Shown here: positions 16,875 through 25,945 of the stretch, piece by piece
How the letters are laid out: every line of letters begins with the position of its first letter
How positions within the stretch are numbered: the stretch's first letter is position 1
Assembly: GCF_002260525.1 (NCBI RefSeq)
Contig: NZ_MRYI01000004.1
Location: 124,001-188,000 of the forward strand
Reading direction: 5' to 3'
Source of the DNA: Hahella sp. CCB-MM4
GTDB lineage: Bacteria; Pseudomonadota; Gammaproteobacteria; Pseudomonadales; Oleiphilaceae
Length of the DNA stretch: 64,000 nt
Notes under the pieces: generated by a model
Told to the model about the DNA's origin: nothing
Seen by the model: the letters and a program-made list of their open reading frames with translations, nothing else
The model's database searches: none
Position numbers and translations under genes: made by a program

Positions 16875-17894
16875 TCAGGCAGCCGAGTTCTGCGTACGGG
16901 TAACGGCTGTTCTCACAATGGCCGAAAAAAATGTCTTCCAATAGGATAAATTGGTTTTTTCGAGAAGCACGGCCCTCCAGAGTGATAAAGCTTCTTCCTT
17001 ATGCCTTTTCTGGTCTCTTAGAGAAATCGACAGTGACCAGGCCCATTCATGGGCCAGCTTTTCCCGTAGAGCAGCTTTTTCACCTCTTGTGCTGACGTAT
17101 GGAATCAGGCTTGAATAGCCTCGAATATGGGTTCTGGCACTACGTTCACGTTTCTCAGGATCCCCACCAGCGACCAGAGAAATATGAGAGTCGTGAACAT
17201 GATAGATCTGTTGAAGCTCTTCCACATAGGCAAATGTAAAACCGGCAAGAACGACCCTCACCGCAAAAAACTGGTCGTAAGCGGTTCTGTAACTGGGATC
17301 GAACCTCAGACTGCTATAGATCTTTTTCCGCATCATTGCACATTGCGTGCTTCCAGGAACTCGATGCCGAATAGCAAACTCCCCGGCTCTGGGATCTTTG
17401 AATACCTTTAGTCCCCCCTCCCGATTTTCCTTGTTCAAACTCAGAAAAGGATGAGGCTCACCGGACTTCGTCAACATATTTGAAGCTTCGACGATTTCAC
17501 CAGTTATATGGTCTATTCGTTGTATTTTCCCGAAGACCCAGTCGACATCCGGGTTATTTACCAACAGCCTGGTCAATTGGGAGATATGATAGGGAGTCCA
17601 CTCGTCGTCGCTGTCCTGGAAGGCGATCAGCTCGCCCCGCGCGTGATCAAGCCCGTTGTTGCGGGCGTCATAATGTCCAGCATTGGCCTGCTTCAGAAGC
17701 AGGATAGGTTTTGGAAACTGGTCACGGTGTTGCTCAATCCATTCTACCGTTCCATCAGTACTTCCATCATCGACAATAATAACTTCGTAATTATCATAAT
17801 CTTGTGAAAAGATGGTATTAAATAACTGAGGTAGAAAATCCAGCCGATTATATACAGGCACAATTACACTGACTAACGGATTGCTGTCGGTCAT
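16875..17894 (-). CDS. GT2 family glycosyltransferase
   Basis: The 339-residue GT-A enzyme begins PLVSVIVPVYNRLDFL and continues FSQDYDNYEVIIVDDGSTDGT. Both are standard GT2 strands; the DDGS region and QDSDDEW (~100) form the nucleotide-sugar/metal site. The ATG at 17894 is taken as start because the fold begins six residues later; an in-frame TTG 12 codons upstream is the only longer option. It is the last gene of the long minus-strand run starting at 34893. It adds a sugar to the growing unit at the cytoplasmic membrane; specificity cannot be read. Confidence 0.87.
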   Translation of the reverse strand: MTDSNPLVSVIVPVYNRLDFLPQLFNTIFSQDYDNYEVIIVDDGSTDGTVEWIEQHRDQFPKPILLLKQANAGHYDARNNGLDHARGELIAFQDSDDEWTPYHISQLTRLLVNNPDVDWVFGKIQRIDHITGEIVEASNMLTKSGEPHPFLSLNKENREGGLKVFKDPRAGEFAIRHRVPGSTQCAMMRKKIYSSLRFDPSYRTAYDQFFAVRVVLAGFTFAYVEELQQIYHVHDSHISLVAGGDPEKRERSARTHIRGYSSLIPYVSTRGEKAALREKLAHEWAWSLSISLRDQKRHKEEALSLWRAVLLEKTNLSYWKTFFSAIVRTAVTRTQNSAA

Positions 17895-17936
17895 GCTGCT
17901 TATCCCATATAGGGCTATAGACAGTACCAATACAAC

Positions 17937-19415
17937 TTATTTTGGACTTGCTATCAGCCTCCAAGCCTTATTAATTATTTTTATCACTGTTCTTTCCAGA
18001 TAAGCCGCTTCCTCTGATACAGATTTGCACAGAGTCAGAGCTATAAAAATAAAAATAGCATAACTAGTCACAAATGAGGAACCATATCCTAAAAGTCGAA
18101 TAATCGAACCGTATTCTGATATTGGCAGGAACCCCGCCAGCTTGGCACTCAACATTGCCAATAAAAAGGAGCCTACAGCCCCGATTATCATTTTGACCGG
18201 TGCCAACCGGTATATCCTGCTTAAATACACACCAAGCAACAGAGTTGCCCCACACCCCAGAATTCCTCTGGCCAGGGCAAAATTGGAGATACTCTCATTT
18301 CTTAGCGCTAACAGCCCGGACACCACCACGATCAGGCTGAAAAGGTCAAACAGAAACGCTGTTTTCACCTTGTTACAGGCAATCAACAACTGTTCGAGTA
18401 CCAACAGGAACGGCAAGTAATAGGCAATCAGAGAAAGGTGGCTGACGATCTGATAACTCTCTGTCCATTGCGTCCCCAGAAGAGTGTCGACTATCGGCCG
18501 GGGAAACAGCCACATGAAAACCACAATGGGAGTGATGATCATTGCTACCAGCAACAGGGATACCCTGACCTGAAACTCAAGCGATGATCTATCATCAAGG
18601 TTCTTTGAATAAGCAGCCAGCAAAGGCTCGATTGCCGGCATCATGAGATTATGACTGGGCAGCATCACGATATTTCTCGACACGTGATACTGTCCCAGCA
18701 TCGCTTGAGGGTATATCAGAGACACCAGAAAGGTATCTGCCTGGGATCTTGCGTATCCCACAATACCTTTCACCACCATCCAGCGGGAAAACACCCATTG
18801 GACACGGAAGTTAAGGACAGACAGTCGCGGCCTTCGATGATCCAGCCAGTATGAACCAATCGTCATCACCAGTGCTGAAATAATATCACCGATGATCATT
18901 GCCCAGTAACTTCGGTAGAAATAGGCAATAAGAATAACCGTCACAAATGAAATAATTTTCTGTAGAACAGAAAGTTTGAATACGACGTTATAGTCAAGCT
19001 CTTTCTTGAGAACGATCAGTCCTGGATTTTTCAGTGCGTTTATCGGGAGTACACAGGACGCAACAATGATCGCGAGTGTAAGATCCGGGTTGTCGTACCA
19101 GGACGCCACAAAAGGTGCGACGATCGATAAAAGGGCAAACAGCGCGGATTTGACTAGAATGTCGAGCGTCCATGCCGTATTCAGGTCAGCATTGGAAACT
19201 GCTTTTTTTTGAATGATGTACTGCTCACTTCCCACATTCGACAGGACATCAAAAAAGTAGATAACAATGGAAGTTAGCGCAGCTACCGCGAAGTCCGAAG
19301 GGGTAAGCAGCCTTGCCAGAATCAGAAGACTGACAAAACCGACAATTCTCTGGAAGAGTTTGGCTGCCACTGACAATGAGGAGCTTCCCAGCAGACTAGC
19401 AGCCATATTTGCCAT
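17937..19415 (-). CDS. Second Wzx-like flippase (polysaccharide biosynthesis/MATE-like)
   Basis: The 492-residue polytopic protein starts SVAAKLFQRIVGFVSLLILARLLTPSDFA, a typical Wzx/Polysacc_synt_3 N-terminus, and has about 14 hydrophobic helices. It would export a lipid-linked repeat unit to the periplasmic face. It differs clearly from the flippase at 15041-16492, so the pair is not a recent duplication. An alternative ATG lies three codons in. It sits 42 bases before the GT2 gene and 10 bases after the GT4 gene in the same run. Confidence 0.88.
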   Translation of the reverse strand: MANMAASLLGSSSLSVAAKLFQRIVGFVSLLILARLLTPSDFAVAALTSIVIYFFDVLSNVGSEQYIIQKKAVSNADLNTAWTLDILVKSALFALLSIVAPFVASWYDNPDLTLAIIVASCVLPINALKNPGLIVLKKELDYNVVFKLSVLQKIISFVTVILIAYFYRSYWAMIIGDIISALVMTIGSYWLDHRRPRLSVLNFRVQWVFSRWMVVKGIVGYARSQADTFLVSLIYPQAMLGQYHVSRNIVMLPSHNLMMPAIEPLLAAYSKNLDDRSSLEFQVRVSLLLVAMIITPIVVFMWLFPRPIVDTLLGTQWTESYQIVSHLSLIAYYLPFLLVLEQLLIACNKVKTAFLFDLFSLIVVVSGLLALRNESISNFALARGILGCGATLLLGVYLSRIYRLAPVKMIIGAVGSFLLAMLSAKLAGFLPISEYGSIIRLLGYGSSFVTSYAIFIFIALTLCKSVSEEAAYLERTVIKIINKAWRLIASPK

Positions 19416-19425
19416 AATGAGTCAG

Positions 19426-20580
19426 CTACACCGTCAACATTAATTGCCGGGCTTGTTCGGCCAGTTTCGACCAGTCGAGATTTTGCTCTACGTGCTGACG
19501 CCCCGCTGCTCCCATGGACTTTCTCTGCTCAAGATTACTGAGCACCTCAATGATCTGCCTGGCCAACGGAGCCGGACTGGTACAATCGACAATATAACCG
19601 GTCTCGCCCACTTTCATGGTTTCTGCGGTTCCACCTGAATCGCCGGCAATGACCGGTTTAGCGCAGGCCTGGGCTTCAACCAGGACCATACCAAACCCTT
19701 CAATGTCTCTTCCAACAGTCCGATTAGGCAGAACGAAAACATCACACTGCTGGTAGCATTGCAGCATCTGCTCATCAGATAACTCCGACATCATGGCGAC
19801 ATTGTCTGTCACCCCCAGATCAGCCGCCAGCTTCACCAGAGCAGCCTTTTCCTCTCCTTCGCCGATGATGGCATAGAGAATGTCAGGGAACTGCTGACGT
19901 ATCTCTGGAAGCGCCTGAATCAACATGTCCTGACCTTTCCGTAACTGCAATCGACCGACCGTGACGACAACAGGCCTCTGCCCCCAGCCCAGGCTATCCC
20001 TGACCTCAGCGTCAGGTGCGGCAGGCACAAAATAGCCGGCATCCACTCCGGGATGAACCACATGGGTCTTTTCTCTGCTGGCATGCCAGGTATTCAGGAC
20101 AATATCAGCCGTGTTTTGACTGTTGCACACCAGTTTTTCTGCGCCGCCCAGTGAGCGATGGACTATCCAGCTCAACTCTCTGCTGGTTGCCGCAGTTTCG
20201 ACGTCTTCACCATGGATATAGCAGATATAGGGAATTCCCATGGTCTTGCTGATCAGATAAGCTACAAATCCTTCCGGGAGGCAACGTCCACAATGGATGA
20301 CTTCGATCTTTTCCTGCTTCACCAGTTTCCGTACAGCCCAGTAAACGCTCCAGTAGAACTTCAGGCCAACCAGACTCCTTAAGCCCCAGCTGGTGGAACT
20401 TAAAGGTAACCGAAACGTCTTAAGCGGATTTTTCTTATCAAAGGCAGCAGCCTGCTCATTATTTCCGGCAGCCACAACCACACGATCAGACGGAAGGCGG
20501 TTATAGACTTCCCAGAACCAACGCCCGCTCCCTCCTTTTACGGGAGGAAATATTTCACTTAACAATAAGGTCTTTTTCAT
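19426..20580 (-). CDS. GT4 family glycosyltransferase
   Basis: The 384-residue GT-B retaining enzyme opens TLLLSEIFPPVKGGSGRWFWEV (acceptor domain with the GG turn). The donor half has VVTVGRLQLRKGQDML, YAIIGEGEEK and EGFGMVLVEAQACAKPVIAG. The EGFG...E motif is the conserved GT4 donor-phosphate site. It transfers a sugar from a nucleotide donor onto the lipid-linked EPS intermediate. Only 12 bases separate it from the sulfotransferase upstream and 10 from the flippase downstream. Confidence 0.88.
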   Translation of the reverse strand: MKKTLLLSEIFPPVKGGSGRWFWEVYNRLPSDRVVVAAGNNEQAAAFDKKNPLKTFRLPLSSTSWGLRSLVGLKFYWSVYWAVRKLVKQEKIEVIHCGRCLPEGFVAYLISKTMGIPYICYIHGEDVETAATSRELSWIVHRSLGGAEKLVCNSQNTADIVLNTWHASREKTHVVHPGVDAGYFVPAAPDAEVRDSLGWGQRPVVVTVGRLQLRKGQDMLIQALPEIRQQFPDILYAIIGEGEEKAALVKLAADLGVTDNVAMMSELSDEQMLQCYQQCDVFVLPNRTVGRDIEGFGMVLVEAQACAKPVIAGDSGGTAETMKVGETGYIVDCTSPAPLARQIIEVLSNLEQRKSMGAAGRQHVEQNLDWSKLAEQARQLMLTV

Positions 20581-20592
20581 CTTGGGCCCTGC

Positions 20593-21627
20593 TCAGGAAC
20601 TCTCGCCTAATAACGTGTTCAGGTTTCTTTCGCATTCCATCTCATGCTCGGCAAACCACTGATCGTCAGCATACTTCTTCCATCTGTCTTTGGGGGGAGC
20701 CTGGATGATCTTGCTGAGATCTTCCACTGGAGCATCAGTTAATCCAATCACCTTGAACATAGCCTCAAGCTCCTCTTTAGGGCGCTCATTTATGGCTTCA
20801 AAACTGACGCTGTGATCGCAGTATTTTTTCCCGAACAGGTAGGAAAGTTTCCAGAGGTAGTAAAACCGCTGGTACGGGTGTGGAGTATGCCGCTTATCCA
20901 GCACTGGATAGTGCCGAGCCAGATCTTCGCACCAGACATCCAGGTAAAAAGCGTCACGGTAGGTTGTCTCAACATCCCGGGAGTTCATGAGGCTTTCATC
21001 AGTCAGGAACGAACACCACTGGTCTCTCGGATGACGATAGAGATGGAGAAATTTGGCATTGGGGTAGTGCTTCCGCAACCAGGGTAATCTGAAATCGATC
21101 CGGTTAAACTGAAGTACCGGCCTCTTTGGTGCTCTCACTACCAGCTCTTCAATGAAACGGTTCATCTGGGGATCCCAGGCATTTTCCATCATCAACAACC
21201 TGGAGCGGATCCAGTCCTCGTTATAGAAGGGATCCAGGTCGTCCATGCCATCAAATTCAGTCCAGTAGTCGTTAACCCCCCGATGCGTGTTATCGACCCT
21301 TTCCCCCCTCACCTCGCGGTTGAACCAGCGCCTTTCATTAAAGGGCTCATAGTACGAAGTGCAGGATCCGGTCTGACGAAAAATGTTCCACAGGAGCGTG
21401 GAGCCACTTCTGAACCGGCTGGAAATAAACACGATATCGTCCCGCTCAGATACTGCCTTGTCATCTTGAGAGTGGGAAAAATAAGGTTGCCCCAGGTTGG
21501 GCAAATCCGGGAGACGCTGGGTAGTATCCTGGATTTTGTCCTCAAGCATCTGCTGTACAGAGGGCTGGGACAGAAATTTCTGATATATCCTGACCGATAG
21601 GTCTTTTACTTGAGTCTTGATTGACAT
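20593..21627 (-). CDS. Second sulfotransferase family protein
   Basis: The 344-residue protein has the PAPS 5'-loop RFRSGSTLLW at 71-80 and the 3'-phosphate site YRHPRDQWCSF at ~197-207. Extra residues before the 5'-loop set it apart from the 286-residue sulfotransferase at 14095. The ATG at 21627 is used; the frame stays open 59 codons further but runs into the preceding gene and lacks family sequence. Seven bases separate it from the GT4 stop codon. It probably sulfates a sugar of the EPS unit; acceptor unknown. Confidence 0.8.
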   Translation of the reverse strand: MSIKTQVKDLSVRIYQKFLSQPSVQQMLEDKIQDTTQRLPDLPNLGQPYFSHSQDDKAVSERDDIVFISSRFRSGSTLLWNIFRQTGSCTSYYEPFNERRWFNREVRGERVDNTHRGVNDYWTEFDGMDDLDPFYNEDWIRSRLLMMENAWDPQMNRFIEELVVRAPKRPVLQFNRIDFRLPWLRKHYPNAKFLHLYRHPRDQWCSFLTDESLMNSRDVETTYRDAFYLDVWCEDLARHYPVLDKRHTPHPYQRFYYLWKLSYLFGKKYCDHSVSFEAINERPKEELEAMFKVIGLTDAPVEDLSKIIQAPPKDRWKKYADDQWFAEHEMECERNLNTLLGESS

Positions 21628-21634
21628 AATGAAG

Positions 21635-22774
21635 CTACTTGTTCCCGAGCGCCTGTAAATAGAGTTTCTGATAGGCGGATACCATACTTTCCACCGAAAA
21701 CAGCCGGTCGAATCGATCCCGGGCTTTGCACCCCATCGACTGTTTGTCCTGAATATTCCGACATAGATTGACAATCGCGTCAGCAAAGGCCTCAGCGTTG
21801 TCATTAGGCGTCACCAGCCCGGTTACCTTATGCTCGACAATTTCAGGGTTGCCACCCGCGTCCGTCACTACACAGGGTTTCCCCAACGACATCGCTTCCA
21901 GCAATGTCATCGAAGTGCCTTCGCTCAACGAAGACAACAGATAAATATCCATTAAAGCCAGGTACTTCTGTGGTTTGGGGTCGTATCCGGTAAAGATGAC
22001 GTCTGACTCCAGCCCTAACTCCCGGGTCATCTCCGCCAGGCGATCCCTTTCATCACCGTCTCCAACAATCACCAATTTTGCCGGAATCCCGGAGTCGAGA
22101 ACCCTCCTGAAGGCTTTCAACATCATGGGATGGTTCTTGATGGGATCCAGTCGCGCCACAGTTCCCAGGCACACCGTGTCGGCACTGATCTTCAATTCAT
22201 CACGCAGCCTGTTCACCTGTTCAGGATCCGCCTGTAAAGCTTTGATACCGTTGTAAACAACCTGGATATCCGGTTCCGGCAGATTTTCAAATACCGCCAA
22301 AGCGGTTTTGGTGGCGGCTGAAATGGCAGTGGTAGCAAACGTGATTCGATGCAGCCAGGGATTGACCAGCTTGCGTTTCCAACTGCTACTGTCCGGATAG
22401 AAACGCCCGTGTTCAGTAAATACGACCCGGGCCCTGGTGAAAGCTGCAGCAAGCACACCGTAAACATAGGGTGTGTACTGATGGCAATGCACAATATCGA
22501 TATCATGATCTTTAATATGCTTTCTGATTTCCCCGATCAGGTTGATATCAAAACCGGGTTGGCGAGACACCGCCTTGATCGATATCCCTCTCTCCAGCAA
22601 ATCATTTGCAAACGGCCCCAAGGGAGACTCAATGCAGAAGATGGACATTTCCACCACCGAGGTATCTGCATTCTCAACAAGGCTTTTAATGACCTGCTCC
22701 GTGCCTCCGATTCTCATATCGTAGGTCACATGCAAAACTTTGATAGCAGCACTTTTGTTCAATTCATCCACCAC
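21635..22774 (-). CDS. GT4 family glycosyltransferase
   Basis: The 379-residue GT-B enzyme has KVLHVTYDMRIGGTEQVIKSL at the N-terminus and a donor domain with LGTVARLDPIKNHPMML, IVGDGDERD and SEGTSMTLLEAMSLGKPCVV. The E-G-T-S-x3-E variant is the GT4 donor site. The start is a GTG that shares one base with the TAG stop of the upstream acyltransferase (TAGTG), showing coupling. It adds a sugar to the lipid-linked unit. It resembles the exosortase-associated stp2 type loosely, not enough to assign it. Confidence 0.87.
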   Translation of the reverse strand: MVDELNKSAAIKVLHVTYDMRIGGTEQVIKSLVENADTSVVEMSIFCIESPLGPFANDLLERGISIKAVSRQPGFDINLIGEIRKHIKDHDIDIVHCHQYTPYVYGVLAAAFTRARVVFTEHGRFYPDSSSWKRKLVNPWLHRITFATTAISAATKTALAVFENLPEPDIQVVYNGIKALQADPEQVNRLRDELKISADTVCLGTVARLDPIKNHPMMLKAFRRVLDSGIPAKLVIVGDGDERDRLAEMTRELGLESDVIFTGYDPKPQKYLALMDIYLLSSLSEGTSMTLLEAMSLGKPCVVTDAGGNPEIVEHKVTGLVTPNDNAEAFADAIVNLCRNIQDKQSMGCKARDRFDRLFSVESMVSAYQKLYLQALGNK

Positions 22775-23826
22775 TAGGCTGCATTAAGTGAAACATGTGA
22801 TTTGGATTGGGACACCTTGAACCGCTCCCTAAGATTCATAAAGGGCAGCTCAATGGCCCGGTGAAGCACTTCAGAAATCACCATGGTGATTGCCAATGCG
22901 ACAATCATATAGATAACAAAAGGAGCTTCCGGCATAAATTTATGGCATGCCGCCAGTGCTTCCGGATGCAACAGGTACATGGAGTAGGACCGGGTCGAGA
23001 CAATATTGACTCCGGTAACCACTGCCTTCACAGCCGGTGCCGGTTTGGGAGACGCTGCCCACAATACCCAGGAACCAAATATCAGAGACAGGAAAAACGG
23101 CGATGGAGTACTCGCATCGACAGAGGGAACATACTTAAGGACAAACACCCCGATAAACACCGCGATAGTTATCGGCAGAACTACCCTGTTGAACCGCACC
23201 AGTTTTTCCCACAAGGCCGTTTTATTGGCATAGATATGAGCCAACATCACTCCCATGATGCAGCAGTCCCAACGAACATGAGTCTCATTACGGTGGCCGA
23301 ACATCTCCAGCTCCCTAAAAATCGAGGGTACAACCAGCAACACAAGAAGGAGAATCAACTTGGCGTTGGGAGACAGTCGCTTACTGAAGAGAAGTAATGG
23401 TGCAATGGCCAGATAAAACTGTTCCTCAACACATAACGACCAGCTGATACTGAAAAAATGCAGGGGGTAGTCATAGTTCTGGATGAACACGAAATACTTG
23501 TAGGGAAACTCAAAGTTCTCTTTGGTGATGCTCAGTTGAATCACCGTGAACACCAGCACAACATAGTATGCCGGCAAAGTTCTCATCCAGCGTCTTATCC
23601 AGAAACGGGAAACGTTTATATGCTGGGTTCTATTCAGCTCCTTGAATAACTGGGACCCAAGCAGCCAGCCAGACAATACGAAAAACAGATCAACCCCAAC
23701 ACCGCCGGTCTGCAGAGGCCGTAAGAAATCGGGGGACCCATAACTGTTCACTCCATGAGCCAGAATAACCAGCAATATGGCAGCAGCTCTCAATATATCC
23801 AGTTTAAAGATTCTGTTCTCTATCAA
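22774..23826 (-). CDS. Membrane acyltransferase, acyltransferase-3 family
   Basis: The 350-residue polytopic protein has LDILRAAAILLVILAHGVNSYG at 9-30, with the conserved Arg and His of the family, and FFVLSGWLLGSQLF (~50). About ten hydrophobic helices follow. The start is a TTG with AGGGGG nine bases upstream, directly after the amidotransferase stop codon. The family acylates sugars at the inner membrane. It is the second such enzyme in the locus and is not a close copy of the one at 7157. Confidence 0.86.
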   Translation of the reverse strand: MIENRIFKLDILRAAAILLVILAHGVNSYGSPDFLRPLQTGGVGVDLFFVLSGWLLGSQLFKELNRTQHINVSRFWIRRWMRTLPAYYVVLVFTVIQLSITKENFEFPYKYFVFIQNYDYPLHFFSISWSLCVEEQFYLAIAPLLLFSKRLSPNAKLILLLVLLVVPSIFRELEMFGHRNETHVRWDCCIMGVMLAHIYANKTALWEKLVRFNRVVLPITIAVFIGVFVLKYVPSVDASTPSPFFLSLIFGSWVLWAASPKPAPAVKAVVTGVNIVSTRSYSMYLLHPEALAACHKFMPEAPFVIYMIVALAITMVISEVLHRAIELPFMNLRERFKVSQSKSHVSLNAA

Positions 23827-23827
23827 C

Positions 23828-25807
23828 TTAAGCCCCCTGATACTTCCGGCCTTGGAGTTGCATATACTGATACCACCACATCTGGAACATCAGCATACTC
23901 CAGAGAATGGCCGAGTGATCGGCTTTTTCCTCTTGGTGCTGACTCCACAGACTCTTCACCTCATCCATATTGAAGAAGTTCTGAATACCCTCGCCTTTGC
24001 TGAACAGATAATCAGACGCCAATTCTTTCAGCTCTGTACGCAGCCAGATAGCCAGAGGAACAGAAAACCCCATCTTTTTGCGGTATAGAATATCGTCGGG
24101 AAGTAACTGCTTAAACGTTTCCTTGAGGATGTACTTTTTCTCCCCGTCCCTGAATTTCAGAGACGACGACAAAGTTGCGGAGAACTCCAGGACCTCTTTA
24201 TCCAGAATGGGCGCCCGCACTTCAAGGGAGTTTGCCATGCTCATACGGTCAACCTTCACCAGAATCCCTCCTGGAAGATAGGTCTTCATGTCTGTGTATA
24301 GTATTCTCGCCAGATGATCCCTGCCGTCGGCACGATGGTAGGCGTCAGTCGTGATCCTGGAGGGATGGTAATCGCCGAGCTGGCTTCTGGTATCGGTGTT
24401 GACCAGCCTGTTCCATTGCCGATCATCTATCTGCGCATTCGACAGATAAAACCCCATTTCAGGTTCCAGACTAAGACTGGTCAGCAATGTTTTCCCTTTC
24501 CGGCAAAGTGTATTGTTTGACTTCGCCAGCAGGTTCGCCAAAGGCGGGAAAATTTTCTTGCGAATAAACCGGGGGAACTTATTTCTCAAACGGTTTTCGA
24601 TATCGTCTATAGAGTACTTCTCATAGCCGGCAAACACTTCATCACCGCCATCACCGGCTACAGCGACAGTCACCTGCTGACGGGCCAGTTCAGAAACAAA
24701 ATAGGTTGGTACCAGAGAGGGATCTGCAAAGGGCTCATCAAAAAATGCGACGATCTTTTCCAGGTTGTCCTTAACGTTCTGATGAACAGTAAATTCATGG
24801 TGTTCGGTTTTATACTTGTCGGCAACAATTTTTGCGAACTCGGTTTCGTTGAATTTCTTTTCATCGAATCCGATGGAACAGGTTTTAACCGGCTTGTCAC
24901 TATTGTTTGCCATCAGAGCGACGACTCCGCTGGAGTCGATTCCACCGCTCAGAAAAGCTCCCAGAGGCACATCGGCAATCATCCGGCGTTTAGTGCAGGC
25001 AGTCAGCAGATCCAACAGGTCTTTCTTGATTTCGGCTTCAGGCTTTGAGGATTCGGTTGCAAAGGAAACATCCCAATACTGTTTTTTCTCCAGCTTCGGA
25101 TTATCCAGCTTCTCTCCATCTGACTTGGGGCTTTCCAATTTAAGCCTGGGGTTTTCCAATTTAAGCTTGGGGCGTTCCAATTTAAGATAGTGGCCGGGTT
25201 CCAGCTTATGGATATCCTTAAAAATCGTTTTGGGATCGGGCACATATTGGTAAGCAAAAAAATCGTAAACCGCATCGACCCGTATGTCTGTGGGTATGGT
25301 GGGTATCGTGAGCAGAGACTTCATCTCAGAAGCAAAATACAGGTCTGTACCATCGTAGTAGTAATACAATGGCTTCTTTCCGATCCTGTCCCTGGCGAGA
25401 AACAGACTTTTTTCCTGCCGATCCCAAATAGCGAAAGCAAACATACCATTGAGATGATCCAGGCACTTTTCCCCTTCCTTCTCGTACAGTGCCAGTATGA
25501 CCTCTGTGTCGGTCTTGTTCTGGAAAGGATATCCTTCCTTGACCAACGCTTCCCGCAGTTCCAGGAAGTTGTATATTTCACCGTTGAACACTATGAGATA
25601 GCGTTCATTGGCAGACTTCATCGGCTGATTACCGGCCTCCGACAGATCAACGATGCTCAGTCGGCGGTGACAGAGCCCCACCCCTTCCTCAGCGTGGATA
25701 CCATAGGCATCCGGCCCCCGATGCTGAATCACGTCGCCCATGGCTTTGAGCATCGATTCATCAGGTACCGACATGTCAAATTTGGTAAAGCCTGCTATAC
25801 CGCACAT
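23828..25807 (-). CDS. Asparagine-synthase-like glutamine amidotransferase
   Basis: The 659-residue protein has the class-II glutaminase domain (Cys2 nucleophile after the initiator Met, HRGPD at 29-33, FNGEIYN at 74-80). The synthetase domain carries the pyrophosphate loop SGGIDSS at 287-293 and AVAGDGGDEVFAGY (~385-395). Enzymes of this class near EPS genes are thought to amidate uronic acids as well as aspartate, and the TviB-like dehydrogenase at 43309 would supply a uronic acid. Between the domains, about residues 208-240 hold a Lys/Leu/Glu/Pro heptad repeat insert absent from ordinary AsnB, making the protein about 30 residues longer than I expect. It is upstream of the acyltransferase and probably has its own promoter in the 138-base gap before it. 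Confidence 0.9.
   Translation of the reverse strand: MCGIAGFTKFDMSVPDESMLKAMGDVIQHRGPDAYGIHAEEGVGLCHRRLSIVDLSEAGNQPMKSANERYLIVFNGEIYNFLELREALVKEGYPFQNKTDTEVILALYEKEGEKCLDHLNGMFAFAIWDRQEKSLFLARDRIGKKPLYYYYDGTDLYFASEMKSLLTIPTIPTDIRVDAVYDFFAYQYVPDPKTIFKDIHKLEPGHYLKLERPKLKLENPRLKLESPKSDGEKLDNPKLEKKQYWDVSFATESSKPEAEIKKDLLDLLTACTKRRMIADVPLGAFLSGGIDSSGVVALMANNSDKPVKTCSIGFDEKKFNETEFAKIVADKYKTEHHEFTVHQNVKDNLEKIVAFFDEPFADPSLVPTYFVSELARQQVTVAVAGDGGDEVFAGYEKYSIDDIENRLRNKFPRFIRKKIFPPLANLLAKSNNTLCRKGKTLLTSLSLEPEMGFYLSNAQIDDRQWNRLVNTDTRSQLGDYHPSRITTDAYHRADGRDHLARILYTDMKTYLPGGILVKVDRMSMANSLEVRAPILDKEVLEFSATLSSSLKFRDGEKKYILKETFKQLLPDDILYRKKMGFSVPLAIWLRTELKELASDYLFSKGEGIQNFFNMDEVKSLWSQHQEEKADHSAILWSMLMFQMWWYQYMQLQGRKYQGA
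25124..25186 (-). repeat. Three 21-bp in-frame tandem repeats inside the amidotransferase
   Basis: Three copies of a 21-base unit (plus strand cttggggctttccaatttaag with small changes) run at 25124-25144, 25145-25165 and 25166-25186. The segment ttccaatttaag is identical in all three. Translated on the minus strand they give LKLERPK, LKLENPR and LKLESPK. The period is a multiple of three, so the frame is kept. The following residues EKLDNPKLEKK look like a decayed further copy. Confidence 0.9.
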
Positions 25808-25945
25808 TATTCAAATGGCCCTTTCTTCGTCCTGTTCTATCTTTCCCGGCATGTTTCTATCATTCGAAGACTGAAAATTGCCATTCGATGACTGATAGCA
25901 GTTTAGGAGGTCCGCAGCCGGATCCCGCGCCCTCCATCTAAAAGG

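Noticed and set aside
24782-25891. Plus-strand frames up to 233 residues opposite the amidotransferase
   Set aside because: Antisense of a well conserved AsnB-type gene; the apparent length comes from its codon bias.
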